Assembly (NCBI GenBank): GCA_030248225.1 | Contig: JASANE010011648.1 | Coordinates: 1 to 64,000, forward strand | From: Trileptium ribeirensis | Taxonomy: Eukaryota > Nematoda > Enoplea > Enoplida > Thoracostomopsidae | DNA: 64,000 nt | Direction: 5' to 3' | In this document: one piece after another, positions 24,901 to 36,480 of the stretch | How positions within the stretch are numbered: position 1 is the first letter of the stretch | Layout: every line of letters begins with the position of its first letter | The notes under the pieces: generated by a model | Told to the model about the DNA's origin: nothing | The model's input: only the letters and a program-made list of their open reading frames with translations | Databases searched by the model: none | Translations under genes and position numbers: made by a program

Positions 24901-27515
24901 GCCAACAGGCTTTTACATAAGAACGACGGAGCACTGATTACATCCTCTGCTAAACTGAAGCGTTGAAGGGAACACCCTTGGAAACACTGCCGGATCGGCA
25001 TGAACCTGCCGTGCTCGAGGACACGATCTACACGGCCATACCGACACCGGGAGTCGACATCATTACTTTTAATCCGCCAACAGTGGAACAAATGTGATGC
25101 ATCACAACTCTAAATTGCTGGAAGTCGCCTGGCACATGTGACATTCCCGCGGAAGTGCTGAAACCGACCGGTCCAGTTATTGTGCCACAGTTGACTACAC
25201 TACTGAGGTTTATATGACGGTGTCGCAAGGTACCAAAAGACTTCAAACGCAGTATCATTGTGCCGCTGCACAAAAAGGTCTTGCGAACGACGGAAGCAAA
25301 TATAGAGGCATATCGTTGCTTTCAATCGCCGGCAAAATACTAACACCAGTTATCAGGCGCCGGGTAACAGACCGAACGAAGCTACAACGCGCAATGAGCA
25401 GTGTGGTTTTCGCTGAACCCGTGGATGCTTCGATCAAATATTAGCCCTGAGACAACTTTTCGAAAGACAAATGCGACACGAGAAGCCCACGGTGGCTTGC
25501 TTTATTAACGTTGCTGCTGCTCTCGACAGTGTCACATTGATTCGATGTGGCAGGTTCTGACAAGCAGCGAAATCCCACAGGTCATCGTGGATATGCTCAA
25601 AGACATATGGTGTGGCAACTTGCTCGGGACGGGCTTCTGGCCGGTTTAGTGATGACTCTTCTGTGAACACAGTGACAGGGACAGGGTTGCGTGCTATCGC
25701 CGCTGTTCAACCTCCTCCCCGATTGAGTCCTGGCTAAGTCTGTCCAGGAAACAGATGAAATAGTCTTTTGCACTGAACATGCTCATTCCCGATCTTGAAT
25801 ATGCCGGTGATATTGTCATCCTCCAACCGCATGAATCAAATTGCCAGGCGTTGTTAACCCGGATCTCTGACAATGCCACAGCACTTGGCCTAGAAATCAA
25901 ACAATCGAAGACTAAGATACAAGCAATATTATATATTATCCAAAACCATCTCTCCACCTCAACGAGGCCAGAACTGAAATAGTGGAGTAATTTGTCTATA
26001 TCGGCTCACTGATTGACGGAACAAAAGGTTCTACAACACGCGACGTCATCAGCAGAATCGCTAAAGCGGCAGCATAATTCGGACAGGTTCCAACAGAACT
26101 CTACCCCAGGCCAGAATAAGTCTGCAGACGAAAATGAAAGTCTATAACGCAGCTGTATTATCAGCCCTACCCTGCTATACGGCTGTTCTTCACGGATTTG
26201 CAATAAGGCCAAGTCGAGGCGCTCGAGGTGTTCCGAATGGTCTGTCTCAGAACGATTGCGGCAAATCAGCTGCGCAATGTGGATATCACAGCCGCCAGCA
26301 CAGCGATCAAAACACATTGGCCGAAATAATTAGGCTGAATCGAGTACGATGGCTCGGGCATGTGGTACGAATGGAAAATGGCCGATTGTGCTACCGCTTA
26401 TGCCAATCCCAGTCCATCTGAGTTAGATATGCATACCAACGACACGACGACCGCTATCAAGGATCTGTCTTATCTCAAGGATGCGTATCGAGCTGCCAAC
26501 TGGAGCCGAATCTTGTGCCAAAGCATTACCTATATAGCCAGCAATCGTACCTAACGGCGACGTGCTATTAAACTGGTAGTCTCAGGACCTGGATCCTCCA
26601 ACGAGATCAACGGCCATAAGTACAAGTAAGCTCAAGTCCATATTTGTGATTCGAAGGCTCTCAGAAGTTATAACACGTCATATCGGATGACATGATATGG
26701 AGAAAATCAGAGCAGTTCATGCCCGTTTTGTATAAATTTGGGTATTTTAACGTTAAAATTTATAGCGAAATTGTAGTTCTCGATGAAACATTCGGTATAG
26801 ACGCTCGTTTTTCTATTTCTTAGCCATAATACGGACAAACAAAATTTTATTCCCCGTGTTTGGTGACAAATTTCCCATTTTCTTGGTGATCCCCGTTTTC
26901 AGTATCAAATTTTCCATTATTTCCCATCTATCAATCAATTTCTGTGTTTCCTGATTGTCGCAACCCTGTTATAATCGATTAAATGATTGAGATTTAACAC
27001 TTGTCGCCAGGACTTTTAGTTTATGTAAATTACACATTGATATCGCCATACAATATATAACAACCATCGGCTGCAAAAAATAATTCACATATAACTTAAA
27101 AATTGAAGTAACTGGCATCTTTGCACCGAAAATTTTCTAAAGCTTAAGTATTTGACACATGCAAGCTTTTGACATAGAACATTCGTATAACACTGGATTC
27201 ATATTCATTCATTGAACCTTTTGACATTCATACTTGCACTGAAATTCATTATCTTCCTAAACGGCAATTATTACTATCTCGGTAACTACCAATATTTTGT
27301 CATAAAGACACATATTACGGTGGTGTCGGTGCTGAATTTGATCATAATATATCAATAACTTTCACATGAATACTGACTTGTAACGTAGAGACATGTTTGG
27401 TGTTAAATTTGTTTTCAACATATCGCAAAGCTATCGATGTTTTACCAACCGCACCTTCACCGAGAAGAACAACCTTAAATTTATATACGCTGTCGCTTGG
27501 AACGGCTTCATCCAT
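12779..27515 (-). CDS. RAB21: RAB21 small GTPase, five coding exons, complete
   Basis: Coding exons are 27515-27378, 24019-23960, 19746-19639, 16974-16767 and 12939-12779. Joined, they give 224 residues, essentially the length of animal RAB21. Every junction has GT donor and AG acceptor; introns 1-3 are phase 0 and intron 4 phase 1. Visible G motifs are the P-loop GEGAVGKT (19-26), switch I Thr44, DTAGQEKF (67-74, catalytic Gln71), NKID (125-128) and SAK (155-157). The protein ends in GCC, a double-cysteine geranylgeranylation site. The segments KKLNIGG and ALGPIYYR are RAB21-like rather than RAB5-like. By family knowledge RAB21 acts on early endosomes and in integrin trafficking. Introns of 2.7-4.2 kb are loaded with transposon remnants, but no exon is damaged, so the gene looks functional. 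A 3-prime splice site just upstream of the ATG suggests a further non-coding 5-prime exon that I could not place. Confidence 0.96.
13548..13897 (+). mobile_element. MITE family, copy 1, in RAB21 intron 4
   Basis: A 350-bp non-autonomous element bounded by CTGGCCTGAC and GTGGACAGGCCAG. It has C-rich words near both ends (CCCCCATGTTTG; TTTCCCCCGAGAATGAACATG) and an AT-rich middle with TTTATAATGCTAAAA. The same layout recurs at 16051 (reversed) and 23450. No target duplication is clear. Confidence 0.75.
13925..14225 (+). repeat. Dispersed repeat, copy 2, in RAB21 intron 4
   Basis: Partner of 11577-11900, in the same orientation, with TCTGAGACTAGG, AGTCAGAG, GCCGTAACTAG and CCCCTATGAAAAC in order. 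It lies between MITE copy 1 (13548-13897) and the 1.54-kb TIR element. Confidence 0.5.
14487..16025. mobile_element. 1.54-kb element with 23-bp terminal inverted repeats, RAB21 intron 4
   Basis: Left end GGGTCATTCCACGAAACC and right end GGTTTCGTGAAATGACCC are inverted repeats over 23 bases with one mismatch. Flanks read ATTAC and ATTAG when shifted by one base, a possible 5-bp duplication with one change. Internal frames up to 146 codons (15798-15358 minus) and 124 codons (15527-15901 plus) oppose each other and show no transposase motif. A 20-bp GTAGCCCCCCGAC-like unit is repeated three times near 15460-15513. It is probably a non-autonomous DNA transposon. Confidence 0.65.
16051..16413 (-). 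mobile_element. MITE family, copy 2, in RAB21 intron 4
   Basis: A 363-bp copy in reverse orientation relative to copies 1 and 3, bounded by CTGGCCTGTCCAC and GTGGACAGGCCAG. A run of ten G at about 16125-16134 is part of its G-rich terminal region. It sits 25 bases from the end of the preceding TIR element. Confidence 0.85.
16767..16974 (-). CDS. RAB21: RAB21 coding exon 4 (residues 103-171)
   Basis: This exon encodes the guanine-base recognition half of the G domain, with NKID and the TSAK motif, ending at ELSK plus one base (phase 1). The acceptor is TTTTAG, and the first codon GTG follows directly on the last codon of exon 3. The donor is GTGAGA. Read through without splicing, the frame continues for about 22 codons into intron 4 before stopping. 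Confidence 0.96.
16975..19638. other. RAB21 intron 3
   Basis: Intronic AT-rich DNA without coding signal. A diverged tandem repeat occupies about 18600-19230. The rest shows nothing I can name. Confidence 0.7.
18600..19230. repeat. Diverged tandem repeat in RAB21 intron 3
   Basis: The words GCTCATTTTGTTCAGAAAG (18750 and 19018), GATATTGACCTSACCTG and CAAGATGGGT recur, with local spacing of about 150 and 270 bases. The copies are well diverged and contain no plausible gene. Confidence 0.5.
19639..19746 (-). CDS. RAB21: RAB21 coding exon 3 (residues 67-102)
   Basis: This 108-base exon encodes switch II, starting exactly at DTAGQEKF with catalytic Gln71, and runs to DEDSFQR. Acceptor TTTTAG and donor GTACGT flank it. 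The sequence [12 protein letters not shown] is the conserved strand beta-4 and following helix of Rab proteins. Confidence 0.96.
19747..23449. other. RAB21 intron 2, proximal part
   Basis: Mostly featureless. A 94-codon minus-strand frame (21867-21583) has a protein-like composition ([20 protein letters not shown]) but matches no family I know and lacks paired splice sites that would tie it to RAB21. I treat it as a possible transposon fragment or chance. Confidence 0.45.
23450..23781 (+). mobile_element. MITE family, copy 3, in RAB21 intron 2
   Basis: A 332-bp copy with ends CTGGCCTGTCCAC and TGTGGACAGGCCAG, in the same orientation as copy 1. Middle words AATAACCACTATTTATAATGC and CATTCACGGTAGTAAAAATG match the reverse complement of copy 2 closely. 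A run of C at about 23731-23741 corresponds to the G run in copy 2. Confidence 0.85.
23960..24019 (-). CDS. RAB21: RAB21 coding exon 2 (residues 47-66)
   Basis: A 60-base exon encoding 20 residues from ASFLTKK to LHLW, i.e. the strands between switch I and the DTAGQ motif. It is bounded by an acceptor TTTTGCAG and a donor GTAAGA. Because both flanking introns are phase 0 and the exon length is a multiple of three, skipping it would leave the reading frame open but destroy the fold. Confidence 0.95.
24480..26560 (+). mobile_element. Decayed non-LTR retrotransposon (LINE) fragment, RAB21 intron 1
   Basis: Successive frames, broken by frameshifts and stops, follow the order of a LINE reverse transcriptase. 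A region before the domain is followed by a linker containing [12 protein letters not shown] (about 24910). Then come [24 protein letters not shown] sequence (about 25255-25330) and EQCGFR with downstream [19 protein letters not shown] (about 25395-25500). The catalytic block DLEYAGDIV (about 25790) has Gly where the family has the first Asp of [18 protein letters not shown] and [15 protein letters not shown] (about 26137-26375) mark the C-terminal region. The 5-prime endonuclease is missing. It lies antisense to RAB21. Clade is uncertain (CR1/RTE-like). Confidence 0.85.
26561..27377. other. RAB21 intron 1, distal part
   Basis: AT-rich intronic DNA between the LINE fragment and exon 1. I see no gene or repeat in it. 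Confidence 0.6.
27378..27515 (-). CDS. RAB21: RAB21 coding exon 1 (residues 1-46)
   Basis: This exon begins with ATG at 27515 and encodes the short acidic N-terminus, beta-1, the P-loop and helix 1 up to switch I. The donor reads CAA followed by GTCAGT, an acceptable but non-optimal site. A pyrimidine-rich TTTTCAG lies 8 bases before the ATG, so transcription probably starts upstream with an intron in the 5-prime UTR. There is no other in-frame ATG nearby that would give a better family-length start. Confidence 0.95.
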
Positions 27516-29800
27516 AAGGAAATCTGAAAAATTATAACAACGAGATCATACATATAATCCACGCAATTTTGTGACGGGCAATAGTATCCCAACACGATTT
27601 CATAACCTGATATATATTATACGTGCAACGTCGTTATACGCAGATATCCTGATATTACATCCCAATGCCAGTGGCAAAATAGTTGCAATAGTTGCTTCTG
27701 CGATAAAAGTCAAGATCTTTTGATTCGAGACTTTCGAAAAGACGCTAATTGCAGTGATTTTTATGAGCAATTGCTTTTGTGAAATATTGCTTCCGGTGAA
27801 TACTTATAAACCATACACTAAGAGGGCGAGGAGTAAGAATTTAGACAACGTGTACAAAATTTCAAACCAAAAGCACAAAGCGTACATTGGTAACACAGTC
27901 GCAACAGTTTAGCAGATAAACAATTTTAGGCAATATAGTATAAGAGCGTTCTATCATTTTCCACGAATTCTGAAAATGTTCTCCAGTGGGGGCGGGGTGG
28001 ATGTACGCTGGTTTTCGTGAAACTAAAACTGCTTTGAGCAGGTAGGTGAGAAAATTTTGTGATATATTATGATAGCAGATATAGTTAATTAAACGAAATA
28101 TGACCAAATTTTGCTTCACCTTTACAAACTTTTTAACTTTTCTTCTAGACAGCGGTGCGCTAAGATCTTATTTTATTGCGAAATATATAAAGTCAGACCC
28201 CTGTAATTGCAAGTTTCATAAACTGTGTTTTGGTATTGTCTTCAAACATAGTCACAAAGATTCCCAGCCACATGATGTGCTTCATTTTCTTTTATGATTT
28301 ATTTAGTCTACGTACAACACTCCATAGTTGCCCGACTTGTCTTACTCGGGGGCATATATAATTGCATTAAAATTAGTTGGAATACCGCAGGACGACCTTC
28401 CGGGGAAAAATTATATTCTTGGTGTTTATAGATATGAAAGTTCTTCATTACTGTGGTAAATACAGTTTTTTAACCTACACTTCTTATAAGATAAGATAAG
28501 GTCCGCTAACTCCATCCATGCCTATCATCCACTTTCTAACTAATTTCATTTGTGGGCATACTACCCACTGTGACTAGACAGAAAGGTTGTTTTATATCTC
28601 TTAATAGCAAATCCATGGTGCCACAAAAAAGTTGGTATTGAACGGCACCCAAAGTAAAAAGGTTGGCAGCTATGATACCAAACCCTCAAAAGTACCCTCC
28701 TGGATGTATATATATAGTTAATACTAAAATGACCGAGAATATAAATAGAAGCAAGAATCTATAAAGCTCAAAAATAATAAGTCCGGAAAATTGAACGGGT
28801 ATTTGTGGTATAAACATTTTCACCTAATAATTAATGACGCATCGTAAATTTTTCACTGAAAAAACGCCAAATTGACTAGCTTTGGAAATAGAGGCATAAA
28901 ATTTGGATTTCTGACTGGCCGACAAATAGAGTCTGTCAAACGAAGTGCCGCTCGCCTTCTTAGCCAAAGGCAAATTCGTGTATATCAAAATCAACCGCTT
29001 AGTACCGGGTTATGTGGAACCAGTGCCCAAAAAACTTTTTCCTAATAAATTTTCCGATAACCTAGCTATACATATAGCACCGACACTACCACTACGAAAA
29101 TACAGAGGCAAAATTGAAACAGAATTTTTCCAATACGACGTATTTAATAAGGATCTTTCCGACACTTCACACGTGGTCGTTTTTCATGCCCGTTAAAGGC
29201 ATTTCTCGCTCTAGTTTTAAATCACACAAAAGTTATTTAGTTTTTTTCGGCAATGTGAAACATAGTTGGTATCAAAAAGGGAAAACGCAATTTTCAAGTG
29301 CCAAGCTGTTCATATGATTATGGCCATCGTTTTATTATGAGAAATTTGCTACTAATCACATTTGAAATATACAATGAAACAATAAATTTGACCTACAAAG
29401 TAGTGCACGGTTATTTTAGCGACTGGAAGGATGCTTAAAACACCAATTAAATTTTTAACGCCATAAAGTTTAAGCTCTCAAACTTTCCTAGTTTCGCCAA
29501 GTCAGAGGGTCTCTTTTTGGCACCACCCCTTCCGTATGGTTCTGCGTCCCGATGTGAGTGTCTTAATTTAGATTTGGGGCGCATCTCGAATGGTACTCCC
29601 CCAGTCAACGAGGATGCGTGAAGCAGCCCGACATTCTATAAGCAAAATTACCACTTTTGAAATTAAGTAAACGCTCCGTACTAAACAAATACATATATAA
29701 ATTATATAACCGATATATTTCACATTACCGCATTGTTCTTACCTAGAACAAAGCAATTTTCACTTATTTGTATAACTGTACGAGACATAGAATACATAAA
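27516..29800. other. DNA upstream of RAB21 exon 1
   Basis: It should contain the RAB21 promoter and a non-coding first exon, but I cannot place either; there is no convincing CpG-rich patch or TATA box. Open frames at 28100-28297 and 28945-29196 have protein-like composition (LAKGKFVYIKINRLVPGYVE in the second) without a recognised family. They could be remnants of a mobile element. Confidence 0.4.
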
Positions 29801-31100
29801 TCGGCTCCCACTACAGCAAGATTGTCCAAGCTGAAGACCCAAAATATAATTTTGCCGGTCTACGATTACTATATCGATAGCCAAAGTCAAGGAACTATTT
29901 TTCTTCTATCTGTATCATGATACATAAATTTTTTTTTGAAAACACCACGACTGAAACTGAGACTACTAAGTCCTAAAATCACAATTTTAATTTTCTATGA
30001 TTACTATGTCAGCCAAGATCGTAGCTCCAACCTAAACAACCATTTTTCACTTAACTGTATCATTTTCCGTGAAACAATATATCAATTTGGTCTCAAATCA
30101 CGTTACGCCAAAAATGAATTTTTGTTCGACGAAAAAAAAAATGAAAAACACCCTGAAATCAGTTTTTCCGCCAATCATGGCACCATGTGCATACAAATAT
30201 AAAAAAGCAACCAGTTCAAGAGCTACGTCCCTTAAACTTCTACGAACTCAATGGAATAACCAAAATGTATTAAATTAGATTTTATAATTTCCCCATCGGG
30301 AAAAATAACATCAATGAATGGTTTATCGGCACATTGTCGCCACAAAAAATAATTTTGACAATCTATGATATCATCAAGCAATATCATCGGCCAACCGAAA
30401 ACCGCCACTTTCCTATTTGGACCATTGTATGTGACATGGGATCGAATTCTGTGCGACATAGGATCCAAAATTTATATACTCCCAGAACACCGAAATGGTT
30501 GCTCGAGTAAGAACTAAAACTGTAAAATAGCTTAAAACCAGTTTTCCCACACAAAAAAATAGCCAGTGCAAAAGCTAACTCGCTGAAATTTAATGTACAG
30601 ACTCAACATAATAAGGTAAAAACGTAATGAATTAGATTTATGAAAATTATCCTCAAATATATCGTCATCAAACATTTACGATAAAAATACCAAAAATGAC
30701 TAAATACGCTGGATGAAATTTTTCATGACTCATTTAGCATACATATCTAATTTTTTAACACAACCCTCGCAAATCGCTGGGTAAACTATGCTATTTAATT
30801 CTTTGATAATGCGGCACAACTGAACTTGCAAAGATGACAAGTGTGTAGAAAAAATTACACTCGCTGCTTCTCCAGTTAGTTTAGATAATATCTTATAACC
30901 CGCTAACCAGCAGATGTAGCAAAGTAAATTTTTTCAAATGTTAGCCAGCATGTGAACTGGATAATATCGATACAATTTCGCTATCTGCATCATTTGAATA
31001 AAAAATGAGAATGACTGAATTTGATGACAAAAACAACAGCCCATCTCCAATATAACAAAATAAGTATTAAAGACACGAGGCAAAATTTAAAAAATCGCAG
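29800..31100. repeat. Region of highly diverged tandem repeats
   Basis: Words such as AAAATATAATTTTGCCGGTC, TACGATTACTATATCGATAG and GCCAAAGTC recur in altered form around 29840, 29960 and 30345. A longer unit at about 30160-30290 recurs at about 30535-30655 (AACCAGTTCAAGAGCTACGT against AGCCAGTGCAAAAGCTAACT). It looks like an old tandem array. Confidence 0.4.
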
Positions 31101-33060
31101 TCACATCTTCCACGGAATAACGGAGCCCCAAATTAAGATATCTTTTTAGGCTTTTTTGGAACGTCAAAAACATGTTTTTAAAGTAGTGCTAACGGCACTA
31201 CACCCATCTGTAGTTAAGATATCGAAAAAATAAATAGCGAATCACCGTTTTACCATATTATGATAGACGAATAAAACAGAACACCATTCGCGTTGCAAGT
31301 ATTGTCCTATGTGACGTAAGAAAACAATACGAAAAATGGAAAGACTATGTGGAAAGACTATGAACAATTTTGTTTAGGGGGTACCGCAGATCGGCGATAA
31401 TTTTTTTCACAGTTTATGGTAAAATTTGGTACAAAATATATTCTCTCGAGAGCTATCAAATGATTTGATATTCAACTATGAGTTTCCAACAATACATACG
31501 CCAAACATTGGCCAAAAACAGTTTTTCAGGGATCTTGGGTGGGAAAATACCTAATATATCTCGGGTTGGAAAATACTATAAACTGTGGGTTCAGTTCTCA
31601 AATCATCTAACAATTCTTGTAGCCAACCGGCGTTTGTGAGTTTTATTCAAAAGCCCACGATTTCGTGCCCTCATCCGAGTAAATGTTTGTAAGCCCCAGG
31701 AGAACGGAACTCCCTTAGCAAATGTGTATGCCCAGAGATTCTACACACTACCGCCGGATTAAAGGTATTTTAGTATAATCCGCTATATGGCGAATTATAT
31801 ATTTAGAACACTAAATCTTTATCTATACCCAAAGGCAATCAACGCATCTAATGTGGTGGTATTTAAATTATAAAAGTGCCAAATTTTAAAGTAACAAATT
31901 CATTTAATGCTTTTCCTGCAGCCATTGCGTATCACTGTACAACATATGAAAACCTCAAAACACACACAAAAAAGCGTCACCACAACATAACGGAATAAGC
32001 ATTGCCGCATTGATATGGATACTGTTGCACATTAAGTACTGAGTATTGTTGAAAAATCTAGACATTTTGCTACTACAATGTCGACGTATTGGGATCCTCT
32101 AATTTACAATCTTTAAGCCTCACTGTTATAAGCTATAGTGATCGCCAATGATGCATCCTGAAGATATTTTTTGCTCAGGACTGAACCGCTATCCAGACCT
32201 ACTAAGTTAAAAATATATTTTAGCTATCACACATAAATGGTTTTGTGCAGGCCAACGAAGTAACAATGATCATTAAAGGTTATATTTAGCGAAAATTTTT
32301 GCTAGAGAAATGTTATCGTAACATATATTATGGAATTTCATAGCAACTTTGAGTACCAAATTTAACTTAGGAAAATTTTGTGAATTACAGTCCTGTTTTA
32401 GTTAGAACAATTGTAACGGTCTGGACCGTCCGGACCGACGAATTTTAAAGTCGGTCCGCGGACATTAATGGTGGTCACTATCGTTATCTTCAACATGGAG
32501 CGATTTAAGCGAGCAGAGTTTCCACTGAGGGCGCTAAAGAGAATAATCGGGAAAGTTTCGTTTTTATCTGTCACTGTCATTCATAACTCATTTTCAGACG
32601 GAATGATTGAAAATTTATTGTTTTGACCGTTGCTGTCATTCATAACTCATTCGGATGGACGGATTTAGATAAATTTTTTGTTCGATAACAAAAGTGATAA
32701 CGATGTGCCCTTTAGTTGAACGACAACAGCTACGACCGGTCTTCAGGGTCAAAATGGCAAAAAACAAGTTTTTAAGTCCACTTTGTCCAGGTACCAGTGT
32801 TTCGCAGCTCATATCTCGCGACACAGGCTTTCGAAAATGGAGACCACCACACAGAATCAGCTTAGCGATATCTACAACTTTGCTGAGCACGACTTTTTTG
32901 TGAGACAACTCACTGAGCCGCCATAGGTTCGAATATGGTTTGCCGACTTTGCCAGAAATAGCGATTTTTCAAATTTCGCCATATTATTGCTCGCTTTTAC
33001 CTTATAAGTTTGTATTAAGATATCAAGCAAGCTGGATGCGATGGCTTTGCTATATAAAGT
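31101..33060. other. AT-rich intergenic DNA
   Basis: No gene recognised. A 59-bp direct duplication around 32570-32655 contains GTCATTCATAACTCATT twice, and a palindrome-rich GGACCG cluster lies at 32415-32465. Confidence 0.45.
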
Positions 33061-33064
33061 CCAA

Positions 33065-33715
33065 CATGAGTTTCTTATGCCCCAAATCCTCGAAGTAAAA
33101 CATTTCAGCCGCTCAGGACGTTAGAACAAACTTCAGAATTTGGGGTCGAGGAACCATGAGGGTGCCATACCTCAAACCCCATAACTGCAGAACCGGAACC
33201 TTAATCGAAAACAAAAAAGAGGCACCGGAATTTATCATTTTACTATGAAATATAACCAAGCAGAAAAAAATCAAAAGTTAAGATAAAATAACCCTGCTTC
33301 AGTGAAGGTATTAAAATGGGATACAAAGCCTTCATTTTGACCTCTGGCCCCGAACCATGGGTGCGCCATACCACCGTACCATTGAGTCATGGGTCTCAGA
33401 GTAAAACCAACACGGCAATGAGCTTCCCATGCCCGAAATCCCACAAGTTAAACTTTTCAGCCGCCCAGGACATTTGAACAAATTTTCCAATTTTGGATCA
33501 AGGAACCACGACAGCACCATACCTCAAACTCCACAACACCAGAACCGAAGCCTTAATCGAAAAACAAAAAAGACATCGGCATTTATCATTTGCTATGAAT
33601 AAAACCAACCAGAGAAAAAATTCTAAATTTAAGATAAAAATAACCTTGCTTCCGTGCAGGGTAGAAAAATGGGGTAAAAACCCACACTTAGACCCGTGAC
33701 CCCGGAACCAAACCT
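33065..33715 (+). repeat. Two-copy tandem repeat, unit about 350 bp
   Basis: About 33065-33365 is repeated at 33420-33715. Shared words in order include TTTCAGCCGC(T/C)CAGGAC, AGGAACCA, CCATACCTCAAAC, CAGAACCG, CTTAATCGAAAA, TTTATCATTT, AAGATAAAA and GACCCCGAACCA-like ends. There are many indels and no open frame spans either copy. Confidence 0.75.
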
Positions 33716-34689
33716 CAAATCAAAAAACGCTCCGGGATGTACACGGTAAATCGAATATTCCGGTTCAAATGAGCCCAATATCATGAAAATCGGTTGTGTC
33801 GTTCACAAATTATGGCCGATCACACACACACAGATGGAATTTAAAAGCTTTCACCCCTGCAATACACGATCTCGACTACGTTACACTATTCATTCTGATA
33901 ACCATGAATTTCGTATATATGTATGTAATATATATATTTTAATTCACAATCAATTCGCAGCACTTAAGCTATTAACCGCTAGGCCAGAAATTTGGGGTGA
34001 GGGTTGATCGGCGCAGGCACGATTGTGAGTTCGGCATGGCGGCGGCAGAAATCCACCTTGCAGTACGACCCCAGTTCTATAAAATCACTTGTTTTTGGGC
34101 CTATTGGCAGGTGCTAAACGACGAAACGATTTGAAAGGTTAGGCCGGGGCGATATATATTCGAACACACAATCTCTGCCTTTAGATCCGGAAGTAATTTC
34201 CCTACCGGTTATGTTGTCCTTGCCGTACCTCGCAGTTGATACTTGTTATATTTCGTGTTTCTGATGAGAAGTAGGGTTGGTGGTACTTTTATTATGACGG
34301 CCATCGAATATTAAAAGGGGACAGGAATCGTCAATTGATTGAAGGGAACGAGGTGTGGTCAGTAGACAATACAGGTGCAGATGCTCAGATGGCACGCGTT
34401 CTGACTTTCCGTGGTCAGTATTTCAGCGTTATATTTTGCGTAGCGGCGTGGATAAACTCTAGTCACTCTTGCTTCGACAACCAAGCATTAAAAACGTTTA
34501 TTACAAAGATAGTTTAAACGTTAAAGCACAATTATGGAGCGTCGACCTGCAAGCTGTCTTTATGGTAAGTTTCTTTAATGCCGCTACTACTAGATTATGC
34601 AGTAACTTCCACCTGTTCTGAACAAGGTGCTATTCCGGCCTTTGAGCGCACTTTGCTATCTCGTCTATACTTGTATTAGCGCTAAGGTT

Positions 34690-35130
34690 AGGTTATGTAC
34701 TATTCTATTACTCCTCTTATGAGGTTGATACAATCGCCCCCGACTGGTTGACAGCTATATGAGTAAATAAGTACCTAAACCTATACCTAGGTCCTTAGAT
34801 TTACGCTAATACTGTTAGGTTTTAATACAATTGTCCCGACTGGCTGACAATTGCGTTAAGGGTTGAGTGACAACGAGTTATATTTAGGTTAACTATTACT
34901 TTGATAAGGCTCTTGTGAGTTGGTACAATCGCCCCCGACTGGCTGACAACTGTACGATTATCTGATTACCTTAACCTAAACATTAGAATTACACTATTAC
35001 TTGCCGGTCATTTTACTGTAGTCGCCCCCGACTAGGTAACGTACTTTTTAAGTAAAATTGTATAGTAGCGGTCGACTAATATTCAGTTGAATTCTGCTCA
35101 ATCCGTAGGCCCCCGACTGGCTGGTTATAA
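34690..35130 (+). repeat. Subrepeat with motif CGCCCCCGACTGGCTGACA
   Basis: The motif occurs at about 34736, 34831, 34930, 35027 and 35108, roughly every 81-99 bases, with small changes. Further relatives lie at 36130, 40205 and 40300 in later units of the array. The odd and even copies have different flanks, so the true unit may be a dimer of about 195 bases. Confidence 0.65.
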
Positions 35131-35375
35131 GATACAGAGTCTCGAAGAGGTTATACGAATCCACACCCTTTACTCGCCCGGTCGTCTCAAGAATAGTACT
35201 TCCTGCTGAACTTCAGATTGGCTGATAAACAAACAAGTTGTATTACTAACCAAGGAATCCACCTGATACTACTCTCCTGGGCTGTACTCACTCGACACTT
35301 GAGGCGGATCTTTTAAATTATTACTAACTGTTACGTAATTAGTACGTTGCCGGTCCTATTAAAATTGTGAGCCAC

Positions 35376-36046
35376 TTTGTTCTTTTTCAAGTAAAGATAA
35401 TATTATTAAAATTATTTAATATTTGGGTTAAATTATCTATATGTGAAGCCTCAATGTTCGCTTAGTTCCTTCTTTAACCAAACGTTCATAAAAATCACTG
35501 AGCTCCTAAGTAAACCAATCGCATGCAATTCTTTTTACATAAACCACCCTTTCTACTCCGTACAAGAAACAAAACTGTAAAACTCTTGTCCAAGATCCAC
35601 TCTAGCACGACATTCTTATGCCAACAAATAAGCTAACACAGCCTACAGACTACAGACCAATACAAGGACACGACATCGATTAGCTATGTAACCGATGTAT
35701 AAAATATAAACAAAAAGGTTAATTAACACCGTAAAACTCTACCAGCCGCTTGTAGAACTCGGCAGACGAAAAGAATTCAAAATAAAACTAAAACTATTAT
35801 AACATAGACTTAGCTAATAAAACAAACGAAAGCAAAATATACAAATTACTAAAAAGAAAAACAAAATCCCAAAATTTAGGAAGTTACGAAATAGGAACCA
35901 ATAAATAATTTTGTAAAATTTTGGGGTTTTAGGTTAGGACATGGAAATTTATAATTTTGGGAGATGTCTGGACCCAGCGAGCCCTTGGTAGCCAACTAAA
36001 CACCCCGACAATCGGATATACAACCATTATTTTATGTTCTTTTGAT
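35376..36046. other. A-rich spacer in the tandem array
   Basis: AT-rich sequence with many short A and TA runs, present between the first and second units. I see no counterpart in the other units and no coding signal. Confidence 0.4.
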
Positions 36047-36480
36047 GTGGGTAGGGGTTGGATGGGAATTTCTTATGACGGCTATCGGAAGTTAAATTCT
36101 AATAAGCCTCTTTTGAGGTTTACACCATTCGCCCACGGACGGCTGACGAGGGTGCGAGTATTAATTACCTTAACTTCGATCTTTAGTATGCGAAACAGTG
36201 ACATTATTTAATCCGCAGCCCCACGACGGCTCACAACGGCGTTAACTTTGATCACAGCGATTAAGAATTAGTTTAGCTATTGTCGGGGCTGGTGCCTTTT
36301 CCACACTCTAAAATTTTCCAATTTCTACTAAACCACCGGGGCCGGCCTCCAGTCCCGCCTTAGCACTCCCTGTCGTCCTCGGCATGGAATATGAGCGTAT
36401 AATCACGTAAAGTCTACATATAACTTGTTACCTAACTATACCGACTAGCTATGTATTTAACTAGAAATATATAAAATATA

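Noticed and set aside
28100..28297. LLDSGALRSYF motif, similar to a BEL/Pao-type protease
   Set aside because: Only one short motif; no RT, gag or further protease strand nearby in any frame.
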